NCBI RefSeq assembly: GCF_025567125.1
Contig: NZ_JAOQJI010000008.1
Coordinates: 62,001 to 126,000 of the forward strand
Source: Phocaeicola fibrisolvens
GTDB lineage: Bacteria; Bacteroidota; Bacteroidia; Bacteroidales; Bacteroidaceae
Direction: 5' to 3'
DNA length: 64,000 nt
Shown in pieces: positions 1 through 8,733 of this stretch. A program made the position numbers and the translations under genes. Below the pieces are notes generated by a model. It had not been told where the DNA came from and did not search any database. It worked only from the letters and a program-made list of their open reading frames with translations. Positions within the stretch are counted from its first letter, which is position 1, and each line of letters opens with the position of its first letter.

Positions 1-1
1 A

Positions 2-481
2 CCTATCCAACACATGATTTATTTATATAACTATGCCCGTCAGCCCTGGAAGGCACAATATTGGCTGAGAAAGGTGATGGATACACTTTATTCGGCTACC
101 CCCGATGGATATTGCGGTGACGAAGATAATGGCCAGACATCTGCATGGTATGTGTTTTCTGCATTGGGATTCTATCCCGTTTGTCCAGGGACAGAACAAT
201 ACGTTCTAGGAACTCCTTTGTTTAAAAAAGCGGTATTACATTTGGAAAATGGAAAGAATGTGTGTATCTATGCAAATGAAAACTCTTCGGAAAATATGTA
301 TATTCATAGGATGGAATATAATAAAAAGGAATATACCCGAAACTATGTAACACATTCCGATTTGATGCAAGGGGGAACAATTGATTTTCAGATGTCATCT
401 GTTCCTAACTATGAAAGAGGAATACAAATGGACGACGTCCCTTATTCCTTCTCAATTGAAAGAAAAAACCTTAAAAAATAA
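2..481 (+). CDS. GH92 alpha-mannosidase, C-terminal part (cut by window start)
   Basis: This is the C-terminal end of a family GH92 exo-alpha-mannosidase. The reading frame is open to the left edge of the window, so the true start lies outside it. Visible hallmarks are YLYNYARQPWKAQ followed by GDEDNGQTSAWYVFSALGFYPVCPG. In GH92 enzymes the aspartates of this second motif supply the catalytic base of a calcium-dependent inverting mechanism. The tail is a beta-sandwich domain. The stop lies 6 bp before the MFS transporter, so the two are probably cotranscribed. In the context of a GH130 gene and an endo-GH18 gene, its likely job is periplasmic removal of alpha-mannose from imported high-mannose N-glycan. 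Linkage specificity cannot be read from this fragment. Confidence 0.9.
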   Translation, partial: PIQHMIYLYNYARQPWKAQYWLRKVMDTLYSATPDGYCGDEDNGQTSAWYVFSALGFYPVCPGTEQYVLGTPLFKKAVLHLENGKNVCIYANENSSENMYIHRMEYNKKEYTRNYVTHSDLMQGGTIDFQMSSVPNYERGIQMDDVPYSFSIERKNLKK

Positions 482-487
482 TCTGAT

Positions 488-1837
488 ATGAATCATACAA
501 GAAAAAAATCACCGATATCATGGGTTCCTACGGCTTATTTTGCCATGGGACTTCCTTTTGTGGTATTGAATATGGTTACCGTATTGATGTTCAAGGGCCT
601 GGAAGTGGATGACAAATTGATAACCTTTTGGACTTCATTGATTCTTTTGCCTTGGACATTGAAACCTTTGTGGAGTCCCTTTTTGGAATTGTTCCGCACA
701 AAGAAATTTTTTGTAGTAGTGACTCAATTGGTTACAGGAGTCACATTTGGGTTGGTTGCATTTTCATTGGGCCTTTCCCATTTCTTCAGTGTATCAATTG
801 CTTTGCTGGCTGTAATCGCTTTCAGTGGAGCCACTCATGACATCGCTTGTGACGGAGTATATATGAGTGAACTTTCCAATGAAGACCAGGCAAAATTTAT
901 AGGATGGCAAGGAGCTTTTTATAATATCGCTAAAATCATAGCTACGGGAGGCTTGGTATATCTTGCAGGATACCTCATTGAAGCGAATGCGGAGGCAGGT
1001 TCTTTGGAAGCCAGCAAGAAAGCTTGGATGATTATTCTGCTGATATTGTCGGGGACTATGATACTTTTGGGAATCTATCACTATTTTGCATTGCCTTCTA
1101 CTCAGAATGTAAAAGTAAAAAAGATAGAAAGAAACAATAAAGAGGTCTTGAAAGAACTGGGACAGGTGTTGATGGATTTCTTTCGTAAGACGCATATTGT
1201 GTATTATATCTGTTTTATCATCTTATATCGTTTTGCCGAAGGTTTCGTCATGAAAATTGTGCCTCTTTTTTTGAAGGCAGATCGTACGATGGGAGGGCTG
1301 GGGCTCAATGAAAAAGAAATAGGTCTTTATTATGGAACCTATGGGGCTGCCGCATTTGTTTTAGGATCTTTGCTGGCAGGATATTACATTGCACGTAGGG
1401 GATTGAAAAACACCTTGTTTACTTTGTGCTGCATTTTCAACCTTCCTTTTGTTGTGTATGCCTTGTTTGCTTATTTACAGCCGGAAAGTGGTTGGGTTAT
1501 ATGCTCAGGGATTGTGTTTGAATATTTTGGATACGGTTTTGGCTTTGTCGGTCTAACTTTGTTTATGATGCAGCAGGTTGCACCGGGCAAGCATCAGATG
1601 GCTCATTATGCTTTTGCTTCAGGTATTATGAATTTTGGTGTAATGATTCCCGGAATGCTGAGCGGATGGGTATGTGAGAGTCTAGGAAACTGGTTTGATA
1701 AACCTGGAGGATACGAACCTTTTTTTATCTTTGTACTCATAGCCACCATCCCTGCTTTCTTGATTACTTATTTCATTCCGTTTAAGTATGATAATGCTGG
1801 AAATTTGATAAAAGGTGAACGAGAATATATAAATTAA
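488..1837 (+). CDS. MFS sugar transporter (AmpG-like), inner membrane
   Basis: This 449-residue integral membrane protein has about 12 hydrophobic segments and a loop rich in basic residues near residues 205-225, the usual layout of the major facilitator superfamily. It resembles the AmpG-like MFS members found in Bacteroides glycan loci. It sits between a GH92 fragment and a GH130 phosphorylase with gaps of 6 and 17 bp, so an operon is likely. From this context I infer that it moves the trimmed disaccharide Man-beta-1,4-GlcNAc from periplasm to cytoplasm, where the next gene product can act. The substrate is inferred and not read from the sequence. Confidence 0.85.
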   Translation: MNHTRKKSPISWVPTAYFAMGLPFVVLNMVTVLMFKGLEVDDKLITFWTSLILLPWTLKPLWSPFLELFRTKKFFVVVTQLVTGVTFGLVAFSLGLSHFFSVSIALLAVIAFSGATHDIACDGVYMSELSNEDQAKFIGWQGAFYNIAKIIATGGLVYLAGYLIEANAEAGSLEASKKAWMIILLILSGTMILLGIYHYFALPSTQNVKVKKIERNNKEVLKELGQVLMDFFRKTHIVYYICFIILYRFAEGFVMKIVPLFLKADRTMGGLGLNEKEIGLYYGTYGAAAFVLGSLLAGYYIARRGLKNTLFTLCCIFNLPFVVYALFAYLQPESGWVICSGIVFEYFGYGFGFVGLTLFMMQQVAPGKHQMAHYAFASGIMNFGVMIPGMLSGWVCESLGNWFDKPGGYEPFFIFVLIATIPAFLITYFIPFKYDNAGNLIKGEREYIN

Positions 1838-1854
1838 TTATAAAAATATAGAAT

Positions 1855-2826
1855 ATGGAAAAGAATTTTGTAATGCCTTGGGAAGAGCGCCCGGCTGATT
1901 GTAAGGAAGTGATGTGGCGGTATTCCAAGAATCCGGTCATTGGACGGTACCAGATACCTACATCGAACAGTATTTTCAATAGTGCGGTAGTCCCTTTCAA
2001 GGATGGGTTTGCAGGTGTGTTCCGTTGCGATAACCGGGCCGTGCAGATGAATATCTTTGCAGGTTTCAGCAAGGACGGTATCCACTGGGAAATCAATCAC
2101 GAACCGATTAAGTTCCAACCCGGAAATACCGATATGATTGAGTCGGAATACAAATACGACCCCCGTGTCACTTGGATTGAAGACCGTTATTGGATTACAT
2201 GGTGCAACGGTTATCACGGCCCTACCATCGGCATCGGCTATACCTTCGATTTCAAGGAATTCTATCAGTGTGAGAATGCTTTCTTGCCTTTCAACCGCAA
2301 CGGTGTGCTTTTCCCGCAGAAGATCAACGGTAAATATGCCATGTTGAGCCGTCCGAGCGACAACGGGCATACTCCTTTCGGGGATATCTATATCAGCTAC
2401 AGTCCCGACATGAAATACTGGGGTGAGCACCGCTGTGTGATGAAAGTGACACCCTTCCCGGAGAGCGCCTGGCAGTGTACGAAGATTGGAGCCGGTTCCG
2501 TACCATTCTTGACCGAAGAGGGCTGGCTGATGTTCTATCATGGTGTCATCACCACCTGCAACGGTTTCCGCTACTCCATGGGAGCTGCTATTCTGGATAA
2601 GGACCATCCGGAAAAGGTGCTTTATCGCACCCGCGATTATCTGCTGGCTCCTGCAGCTCCTTATGAACTGCAGGGCGATGTGCCCAATGTGGTGTTTCCG
2701 TGTGCAGCTCTTCAGGACGGGGAAAGAGTAGCAGTGTATTACGGTGCGGCAGATACAGTGGTTGGAATGGCTTTCGGCTATATCTCTGAAATCATTGATT
2801 TTGTAAAACGTACTTCTATTGTGTAA
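1855..2826 (+). CDS. GH130 beta-1,4-mannosyl-N-acetylglucosamine phosphorylase
   Basis: This 323-residue protein has no signal peptide, so it is cytoplasmic. It is a five-bladed beta-propeller enzyme of family GH130. Recognisable stretches are NPVIGRYQIPTSNSIFNSA, the YDPRVTWIEDRYW blade carrying the probable general-acid aspartate, and the basic/His stretch near WLMFYHGV. The closest characterised relative I recall is BT1033 of Bacteroides thetaiotaomicron, which phosphorolyses Man-beta-1,4-GlcNAc to mannose-1-phosphate and GlcNAc (EC 2.4.1.320). Genes on both sides are an MFS transporter and GH92 mannosidases, which fits the last step of N-glycan catabolism. Its codon use looks more GC-rich than that of the transporter before it. 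Confidence 0.92.
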   Translation: MEKNFVMPWEERPADCKEVMWRYSKNPVIGRYQIPTSNSIFNSAVVPFKDGFAGVFRCDNRAVQMNIFAGFSKDGIHWEINHEPIKFQPGNTDMIESEYKYDPRVTWIEDRYWITWCNGYHGPTIGIGYTFDFKEFYQCENAFLPFNRNGVLFPQKINGKYAMLSRPSDNGHTPFGDIYISYSPDMKYWGEHRCVMKVTPFPESAWQCTKIGAGSVPFLTEEGWLMFYHGVITTCNGFRYSMGAAILDKDHPEKVLYRTRDYLLAPAAPYELQGDVPNVVFPCAALQDGERVAVYYGAADTVVGMAFGYISEIIDFVKRTSIV

Positions 2827-2893
2827 ACATAAATTATGACAGGCAGTCCCCATAGTCTTCAGACCAGGGGATAGCCTTTTATTTTCTAAGCCT

Positions 2894-5122
2894 ATGAAAA
2901 AACTAATTGCATGTCTGAATTTTTTGTTTGTGGGGCTATGTGTACAAGCCCAGGAACCAGTAGATTATGTCGACCCGTTTATCGGAACCACTAATTTCGG
3001 TACGTGTAATCCGGGAGCTGTGTGTCCGAACGGCTTGATGTCGGTCGTTCCGTTCAATGTGATGGGTTCGACAGACAACAAGTATGACAAGGATGCCCGC
3101 TGGTGGTCTACGCCCTACGACTATACGAACAGCTATTTTACGGGATTGTCTCATGTCAATCTGAGTGGGGTGGGATGTCCCGAATTGGGGTCTTTGCTGT
3201 TGATGCCTACCACCGGGGAACTGGATGTGGATTATCATCACTATGGCAGCAAGTATGAAAAGGAAACCGCTTCACCGGGATACTATAGCCTGCAACTGAC
3301 AAAATACAAAGTGAAAGTGGAAGCTACTTCTACCCTGCGGACAGGATTGACCCGTTTCACTTTTCCGAAAGGAAAGAGCCACATCCTGATGAACCTGGGA
3401 GAGGGACTGACCAATGAGTCGGGGGCCTATCTGCGCCGGGTGAACGACCGGGAGATAGAAGGCATGAAACTGTTGGGCACTTTCTGTTATAATCCGCAGG
3501 CTGTCTTTCCCATTTATTTCGTGATGCGAATCAACAAGGCTCCGCAACAGACAGGGTATTGGAAATTCCAGCGTAAGATGAACGGCATAGAGGCCGAATG
3601 GGACAAAGACAACGGAAAATACAAGTTGTACACGCAGTACGACCGTGATTTGGCTGGCGACGACATCGGTGCCTGGTTCACCTTCGACACGGAAGAAAAC
3701 GAACAGATAGAAGTGGCTGTGGGTGTTTCTTTTGTCAGCATGGAGAATGCCCGTCAGAATCTGGAAGCCGAGCAGCATGGAGCCGGTTTCGATGAAATCC
3801 ATGCCAGTGCCCGTAACAAGTGGAACGACGACCTGAGCCGCATCACTGTGGAAGGGGGTACGAAGGCACAGAAAACTGTGTTCTACACGGCCTTGTATCA
3901 CACCTTGATTCATCCGAACATCTTGCAGGATGTGAACGGAGAATATCCGGCAATGGAAACGGGAGAAACCAAGACCACGAAAAACAACCGCTATACGGTG
4001 TATTCGTTGTGGGACACGTACCGCAACCTGCATCAGTTGATGACACTGGTGTATCCGGAGCGTCAGATTGATATGGTGCGTACCATGATTGACATGTACA
4101 AAGAACATGGTTGGCTGCCCAAGTGGGAACTCTACGGACGGGAAACCCTCACCATGGAAGGTGACCCCAGTCTGCCGGTCATTGTGGACACGTGGATGAA
4201 AGGTTTGCGTGATTTCGACATGGAAACTGCTTACGAAGCCATGCGGAAGTCGGCCACCCTGCCTGGAAAGGACAATTTGATGCGCCCAGACAACGACGAC
4301 TATATGAGCAAGGGGTATGTACCTTTGATGGAGCAGTTCGACAATTCCGTGTCGCATGCGCTGGAATATTACATTGCCGATTATGCCCTGTACACACTGG
4401 CCAAGAGCTTGGGAAAGAAAGCCGATGCCGACTTGTTCTACAAGCGCTCCATGGGCTATAAGCATTATTATTGCAAGGAGTTTGGTACTCTTCGTCCCAT
4501 CTTGCCCGATGGCACGTTCTATTCTCCGTTCGACCCACTGCAAGGACAGAACTTTGAACCTAGCCCGGGCTTCCATGAAGGGAATTCCTGGAACTACACC
4601 TTTTATGTGCCTCACGATGTAAAAGGGCTGGCCCGATTGATGGGCGGACAGAAAAAGTTTGTCGACAAGCTGCAGATGGTATTCGACAAAGGCTATTACG
4701 ATCCGGCCAATGAACCGGACATAGCTTATCCTTACCTGTTCAGCTACTTCAAGGGCGAAGAATGGCGTACCCAGAAAACGGTGCGTGAACTGTTGGCCAA
4801 GTATTTCACTCCCAAACCTGACGGTATTCCCGGAAACGACGATGCCGGTACCATGTCAGCCTGGGCCGTATTCAGCATGATGGGCCTTTATCCCGATTGT
4901 CCGGGCGTACCGGAATACACGCTGACCGACCCGACTTTCGACCGGATTACCATCCGTCTGAATCCTGATTTTTATGGAAAGGATAAATTGATCATTGAAA
5001 AGAAGGAAAGTGGCTCACCGGAAGGGTACATACAAAAAATAGAACTTGGTGGGAAAAAATGTAATTACAGAATTAATCACGCTGAGTTAGTAAAGGCCGG
5101 AACATTGATTTTTTATAAATAA
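2894..5122 (+). CDS. GH92 alpha-mannosidase, secreted
   Basis: This is a full-length GH92 exo-alpha-mannosidase of 742 residues, a normal family length. A signal peptide (residues 1-20, cleaved after VQA) sends it to the periplasm. The N-terminal beta-sandwich starts at VDYVDPFIGT, a very typical GH92 opening. The (alpha/alpha) barrel contains TALYHTLIHPNILQD, YSLWDTYRNLHQL and, near residue 654, PGNDDAGTMSAWAVFSMMG with the probable catalytic-base aspartates. The active-site stretch ANEPDIAYPYLF differs from the one in the upstream GH92 fragment, so the two probably cut different alpha-mannosidic linkages. I cannot assign which. It ends the first transcription unit, with a hairpin terminator 19 bp after the stop. 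Confidence 0.93.
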   Translation: MKKLIACLNFLFVGLCVQAQEPVDYVDPFIGTTNFGTCNPGAVCPNGLMSVVPFNVMGSTDNKYDKDARWWSTPYDYTNSYFTGLSHVNLSGVGCPELGSLLLMPTTGELDVDYHHYGSKYEKETASPGYYSLQLTKYKVKVEATSTLRTGLTRFTFPKGKSHILMNLGEGLTNESGAYLRRVNDREIEGMKLLGTFCYNPQAVFPIYFVMRINKAPQQTGYWKFQRKMNGIEAEWDKDNGKYKLYTQYDRDLAGDDIGAWFTFDTEENEQIEVAVGVSFVSMENARQNLEAEQHGAGFDEIHASARNKWNDDLSRITVEGGTKAQKTVFYTALYHTLIHPNILQDVNGEYPAMETGETKTTKNNRYTVYSLWDTYRNLHQLMTLVYPERQIDMVRTMIDMYKEHGWLPKWELYGRETLTMEGDPSLPVIVDTWMKGLRDFDMETAYEAMRKSATLPGKDNLMRPDNDDYMSKGYVPLMEQFDNSVSHALEYYIADYALYTLAKSLGKKADADLFYKRSMGYKHYYCKEFGTLRPILPDGTFYSPFDPLQGQNFEPSPGFHEGNSWNYTFYVPHDVKGLARLMGGQKKFVDKLQMVFDKGYYDPANEPDIAYPYLFSYFKGEEWRTQKTVRELLAKYFTPKPDGIPGNDDAGTMSAWAVFSMMGLYPDCPGVPEYTLTDPTFDRITIRLNPDFYGKDKLIIEKKESGSPEGYIQKIELGGKKCNYRINHAELVKAGTLIFYK

Positions 5123-5140
5123 GTTTTTTTATAAGGTTTC

Positions 5141-5190
5141 AATCAGCATTGTTGCAAGGTTTTAGGAACTTGGTGACAATGCTGATTTTT
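5141..5190 (+). terminator. Rho-independent terminator after GH92
   Basis: A perfect 12-bp inverted repeat (5141-5152 AATCAGCATTGT against 5176-5187) is followed by a T run (5186-5190). It lies 19 bp after the GH92 stop and about 120 bp before the SusC-like gene, so it separates the mannosidase/phosphorylase unit from the SusC operon. Confidence 0.75.
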
Positions 5191-5307
5191 ATTGGAAAAG
5201 ATTTTAGAAGAAAGAAAGGGCATAAAGCGTAAAAAAAATGAAGAAAGAGTAAGTATTTTGAGTAGGTGTAATTGTTATATGCATGTAAAACCAAAACAAG
5301 AAATACT

Positions 5308-8300
5308 ATGATGTTTAACCTTAAAAAGAAAAGCATTTCGAACAAGAATTCGTTACTTGGTTCGAGAAAACTTCTCAGAGCGTTATTGATTGCTGCATTG
5401 GCAGTACCGCCGTTTCAGGTCTCGTTTGCTCAGTTTACCCTCTCTTTATCCAATTCCAATTTAGGGACGGTGATAAGGCAAATTAAAGCCCAGTCAAATT
5501 ATCGTTTCTTTTATGATGATGAGCTTGCGGCTATTCCTGTGACTTCATTGAAAGTTTCTAATTCATCTTTGACCAATGTGCTTGATAAAGCGCTGAGTGG
5601 AAAGGGAATAACCTACAGGATTGACGATAATGTAGTCTATTTGTCCAGGACGTCAAAGGAAAAAACAACGGAGCCCCGTTCGACGCAACAGCAAAAAACT
5701 GTATCTGGTAAGATTACTGATTTAAAAGGAGAGCCTTTGATTGGAGTTACGGTTTTAGAAAAAGGTACTACCAATGGTACAATTACAGATTTTGATGGAA
5801 ACTATAGTTTGAGTCTGTCTAATCCCAATGCCGTGCTTCAGTTTTCTTATGTAGGCTATAAGTCTATTGAACTTGTTGCCAATAAACCGATGCTGAATTT
5901 GTCTTTGAGTGAGGATACAGAAGTGCTTGAAGAAGTTGTTGTCACTGCGTTGGGAATTAAGCGTTCTGAAAAGGCTTTGTCTTATAACGTACAGCAAGTC
6001 AATGCGGATGATATTACCGGAAATAAAGATGTTAACTTTGTCAACTCTTTGAGTGGTAAGGTTGCAGGTGTGAATATTAATGCCTCCTCTTCTGGAGTTG
6101 GTGGCGTTTCAAAAGTAGTAATGCGTGGTACAAAATCCATTATGCAGTCTTCCAATGCACTTTATGTGATTGATGGAGTTCCTATTTTCTCAGGTCGAAG
6201 TAATAAAGGTGGTACAGAATTTGATTCTCAGGGTGCCACAGAGCCGATTGCTGATATTAATCCAGAAGATATTGAATCAATGTCTGTTTTGACAGGTGCG
6301 GCAGCGGCAGCTTTGTATGGTTCGGATGCCGCCAATGGAGCTATTGTCATTACCACAAAAAAAGGGAAAGAAGGTAAATTGAGTATTACAGTTAACAGTA
6401 ACACGGAATTTACATCTCCATTTGTAATGCCTCGTTTTCAGACTAGATATGGAACAGGTTCAGATGGAATATATAGTTCGACTAGTGCACGTAGTTGGGG
6501 AGCACATTTGACAGAGGCGAATTATTATGGCTATAATCCGGCTGACGATTATTTCCAGATGGGAATCATTGGAACTGAAAGCGTCTCATTGTCTACTGGA
6601 ACGGAAAAAAATCAGACATATGCATCTGCAGCAGCAGTAAATTCAAAAGGTATTATTCCAAATAATAAATATAATCGTTATAATTTCACAGTGCGTAACA
6701 CTACTTCATTCTTGAATGATAAGATGAAGCTGGATGTCAGTGCTAGCTACATTTTGCAGAATGATCAAAACATGACTAACCAGGGAACCTATAATAATCC
6801 ATTGGTGGGAGCTTATTTGTATCCAAGAGGAAACGATTGGGAAGATATAACGATGTATGAACGCTATGATTCGGCTCGTAAGATTTATACACAGTATTGG
6901 CCGGTTGGAGATGAAGCGATGGCTATGCAAAATCCATATTGGATTAATTATCGTAATTTGCGTAATAATAAGAAGGACCGCTATATGTTAAGTGCTGGAT
7001 TAAGTTATCAGATACTTGATTGGTTAAGTGTGAGTGGCCGTGTACGTTTGGATAATTCAAATAATGATTATACAGAAAAATTTTATGCATCAACTAACAC
7101 TCAGTTAACGGAACAATCTAGCAGAGGTTTATATGGTATAACTCGTACACAAGAAAAGCAACTGTATGCAGACTTTCTTGTGAATATTAATAAAACATTT
7201 GGAACGGACTGGAGTTTACAAGCTAATTTTGGTGGATCATTTTCTGATATGCGATCTGATGCCTTAAAAGTACGTGGTCCTATAGCAGATGGTAGTGAGG
7301 CTTTTGGTGATGAGCCGGTGGGTTATACGAATTTCTTTGCTGTACAGAATCTGAGTCCAAGTAAAAGTACTCGTTTACAAGAGGGATGGCGTGAGCAGAC
7401 TCAATCGTTGTTTGCTTCTGCCGAGTTAGGTTATAAGAGTACATATTATTTGACATTAACTGGGCGTAATGATTGGCCTTCTCAATTGGCTGGTCCAAAT
7501 TCAGAAAGTAGTTCATTCTTTTATCCTTCAGTGGGTGCATCTGTGGTTCTTTCAGAATTAATGCCAAACTTGAATCACGACTATCTTTCTTATATGAAAA
7601 TTCGTGGTTCGTGGGCTTCTGTGGGTAATCCATTTGAACGTTATATTGCTAATCCTCATTATGAGTGGGTTAATAACTCATGGAGTATAACTACTCAGTA
7701 TCCGTTGTATAATTTGAAACCTGAACGTACTCAGTCGTTTGAGGTTGGTTTGACATTACGTTTCTTGAAACATTTTGATTTAGATGTTACCTATTATAAT
7801 GCGAAAACCATGAATCAAACCTTTAATCCACAGTTGCCGGTTAGTGGGTGGTCTGCAATGTATATTCAAACAGGTGCTGTAAGGAATCAAGGAATTGAGC
7901 TTTCTTTGGGATATAAGAATACGTGGAGAGATTTTACATGGGATACAGGCATTACTTATTCAATGAATAAGAACAAAATTATAGAACTTGCTGACAATGC
8001 GATAAATCCTGTTACGGGTGAGATCTTTTCTTTGTCAACCTTGAATATGGGAGGTTTAGGAGAAACAAGATTCTTATTGAAAGAAGGAGGAACAATGGGC
8101 GATATTTACTCATTGATTGATTTAAAGAGAGATAGTAATGGAGCGATTTATACTGATAGAGAGGGAAAATTAGCGACAGAAACTATTCAGGATCCCAATC
8201 AGTATATAAAATTAGGAAGTGTTCTTCCTGATGGTAATTTGGCTTGGCGTAATAATTTTTCTTGGAAAGGCTTTAATTTAGGATTTTTGGTAACAGCTCG

Positions 8301-8721
8301 TTTGGGTGGAGTTGTTTATTCAAGAACACAGGCCATGCTTGATTATTATGGTGTGTCTGAGGCTTCTGCAAAGGCTCGTGATTTAGGTTATGTAGTTGTG
8401 AATGGAAATGATCGTGTGAGTCCAGAAACATGGTATAGTACTATTGGGGCTGGAACAGCTATTCCTCAGTATTATACTTACTCTGCTACAAATGTACGTT
8501 TGCAAGAAGCTTCTTTGAGCTATACTTTTCCTCGTAAAATGTTGAGAGATATCTGTGATATCAAGGTCTCTATTATCGGACGTAATCTATGGATGATTTA
8601 TAATAAGGCTCCATTTGATCCTGAGACTGTGGCTTCTACAGATAATTTCTATCAAGGAATTGATTATTTCATGATGCCTGCATTACGTAATATTGGATTT
8701 AGCTTGAGCTTTAAATTTTAA
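5308..8721 (+). CDS. SusC-like TonB-dependent outer-membrane transporter with STN domain
   Basis: This large outer-membrane porin imports oligosaccharides with energy from TonB. I chose the ATG at 5308 (1137 residues), because the frame upstream to 5272 adds only an unlikely 12-residue extension before the signal peptide. After the signal (cleaved near VSFAQ) come an STN domain (about residues 43-120), a carboxypeptidase-D-like beta-sandwich (from VSGKITDLKGEPLIG), the plug with EVVVTALGIKRSEK, and a 22-strand barrel ending in the terminal phenylalanine SFKF. STN domains normally talk to an anti-sigma factor, so an ECF sigma/anti-sigma pair is expected, but none is in the window. It heads an operon with SusD and three to four surface lipoproteins. 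The region is clearly AT-richer than the GH92 before it. Confidence 0.95.
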   Translation: MMFNLKKKSISNKNSLLGSRKLLRALLIAALAVPPFQVSFAQFTLSLSNSNLGTVIRQIKAQSNYRFFYDDELAAIPVTSLKVSNSSLTNVLDKALSGKGITYRIDDNVVYLSRTSKEKTTEPRSTQQQKTVSGKITDLKGEPLIGVTVLEKGTTNGTITDFDGNYSLSLSNPNAVLQFSYVGYKSIELVANKPMLNLSLSEDTEVLEEVVVTALGIKRSEKALSYNVQQVNADDITGNKDVNFVNSLSGKVAGVNINASSSGVGGVSKVVMRGTKSIMQSSNALYVIDGVPIFSGRSNKGGTEFDSQGATEPIADINPEDIESMSVLTGAAAAALYGSDAANGAIVITTKKGKEGKLSITVNSNTEFTSPFVMPRFQTRYGTGSDGIYSSTSARSWGAHLTEANYYGYNPADDYFQMGIIGTESVSLSTGTEKNQTYASAAAVNSKGIIPNNKYNRYNFTVRNTTSFLNDKMKLDVSASYILQNDQNMTNQGTYNNPLVGAYLYPRGNDWEDITMYERYDSARKIYTQYWPVGDEAMAMQNPYWINYRNLRNNKKDRYMLSAGLSYQILDWLSVSGRVRLDNSNNDYTEKFYASTNTQLTEQSSRGLYGITRTQEKQLYADFLVNINKTFGTDWSLQANFGGSFSDMRSDALKVRGPIADGSEAFGDEPVGYTNFFAVQNLSPSKSTRLQEGWREQTQSLFASAELGYKSTYYLTLTGRNDWPSQLAGPNSESSSFFYPSVGASVVLSELMPNLNHDYLSYMKIRGSWASVGNPFERYIANPHYEWVNNSWSITTQYPLYNLKPERTQSFEVGLTLRFLKHFDLDVTYYNAKTMNQTFNPQLPVSGWSAMYIQTGAVRNQGIELSLGYKNTWRDFTWDTGITYSMNKNKIIELADNAINPVTGEIFSLSTLNMGGLGETRFLLKEGGTMGDIYSLIDLKRDSNGAIYTDREGKLATETIQDPNQYIKLGSVLPDGNLAWRNNFSWKGFNLGFLVTARLGGVVYSRTQAMLDYYGVSEASAKARDLGYVVVNGNDRVSPETWYSTIGAGTAIPQYYTYSATNVRLQEASLSYTFPRKMLRDICDIKVSIIGRNLWMIYNKAPFDPETVASTDNFYQGIDYFMMPALRNIGFSLSFKF

Positions 8722-8733
8722 ATATGAAGAATT

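Noticed and set aside
1834..2853. 339-codon minus-strand frame over the GH130 gene
   Set aside because: It covers GH130 almost exactly in antisense and has no recognisable domain.
3272..4615. 447-codon minus-strand frame inside GH92
   Set aside because: It is a shadow of the GH92 gene. Composition is odd (His-, Gln- and Val-rich) and no domain is recognised.
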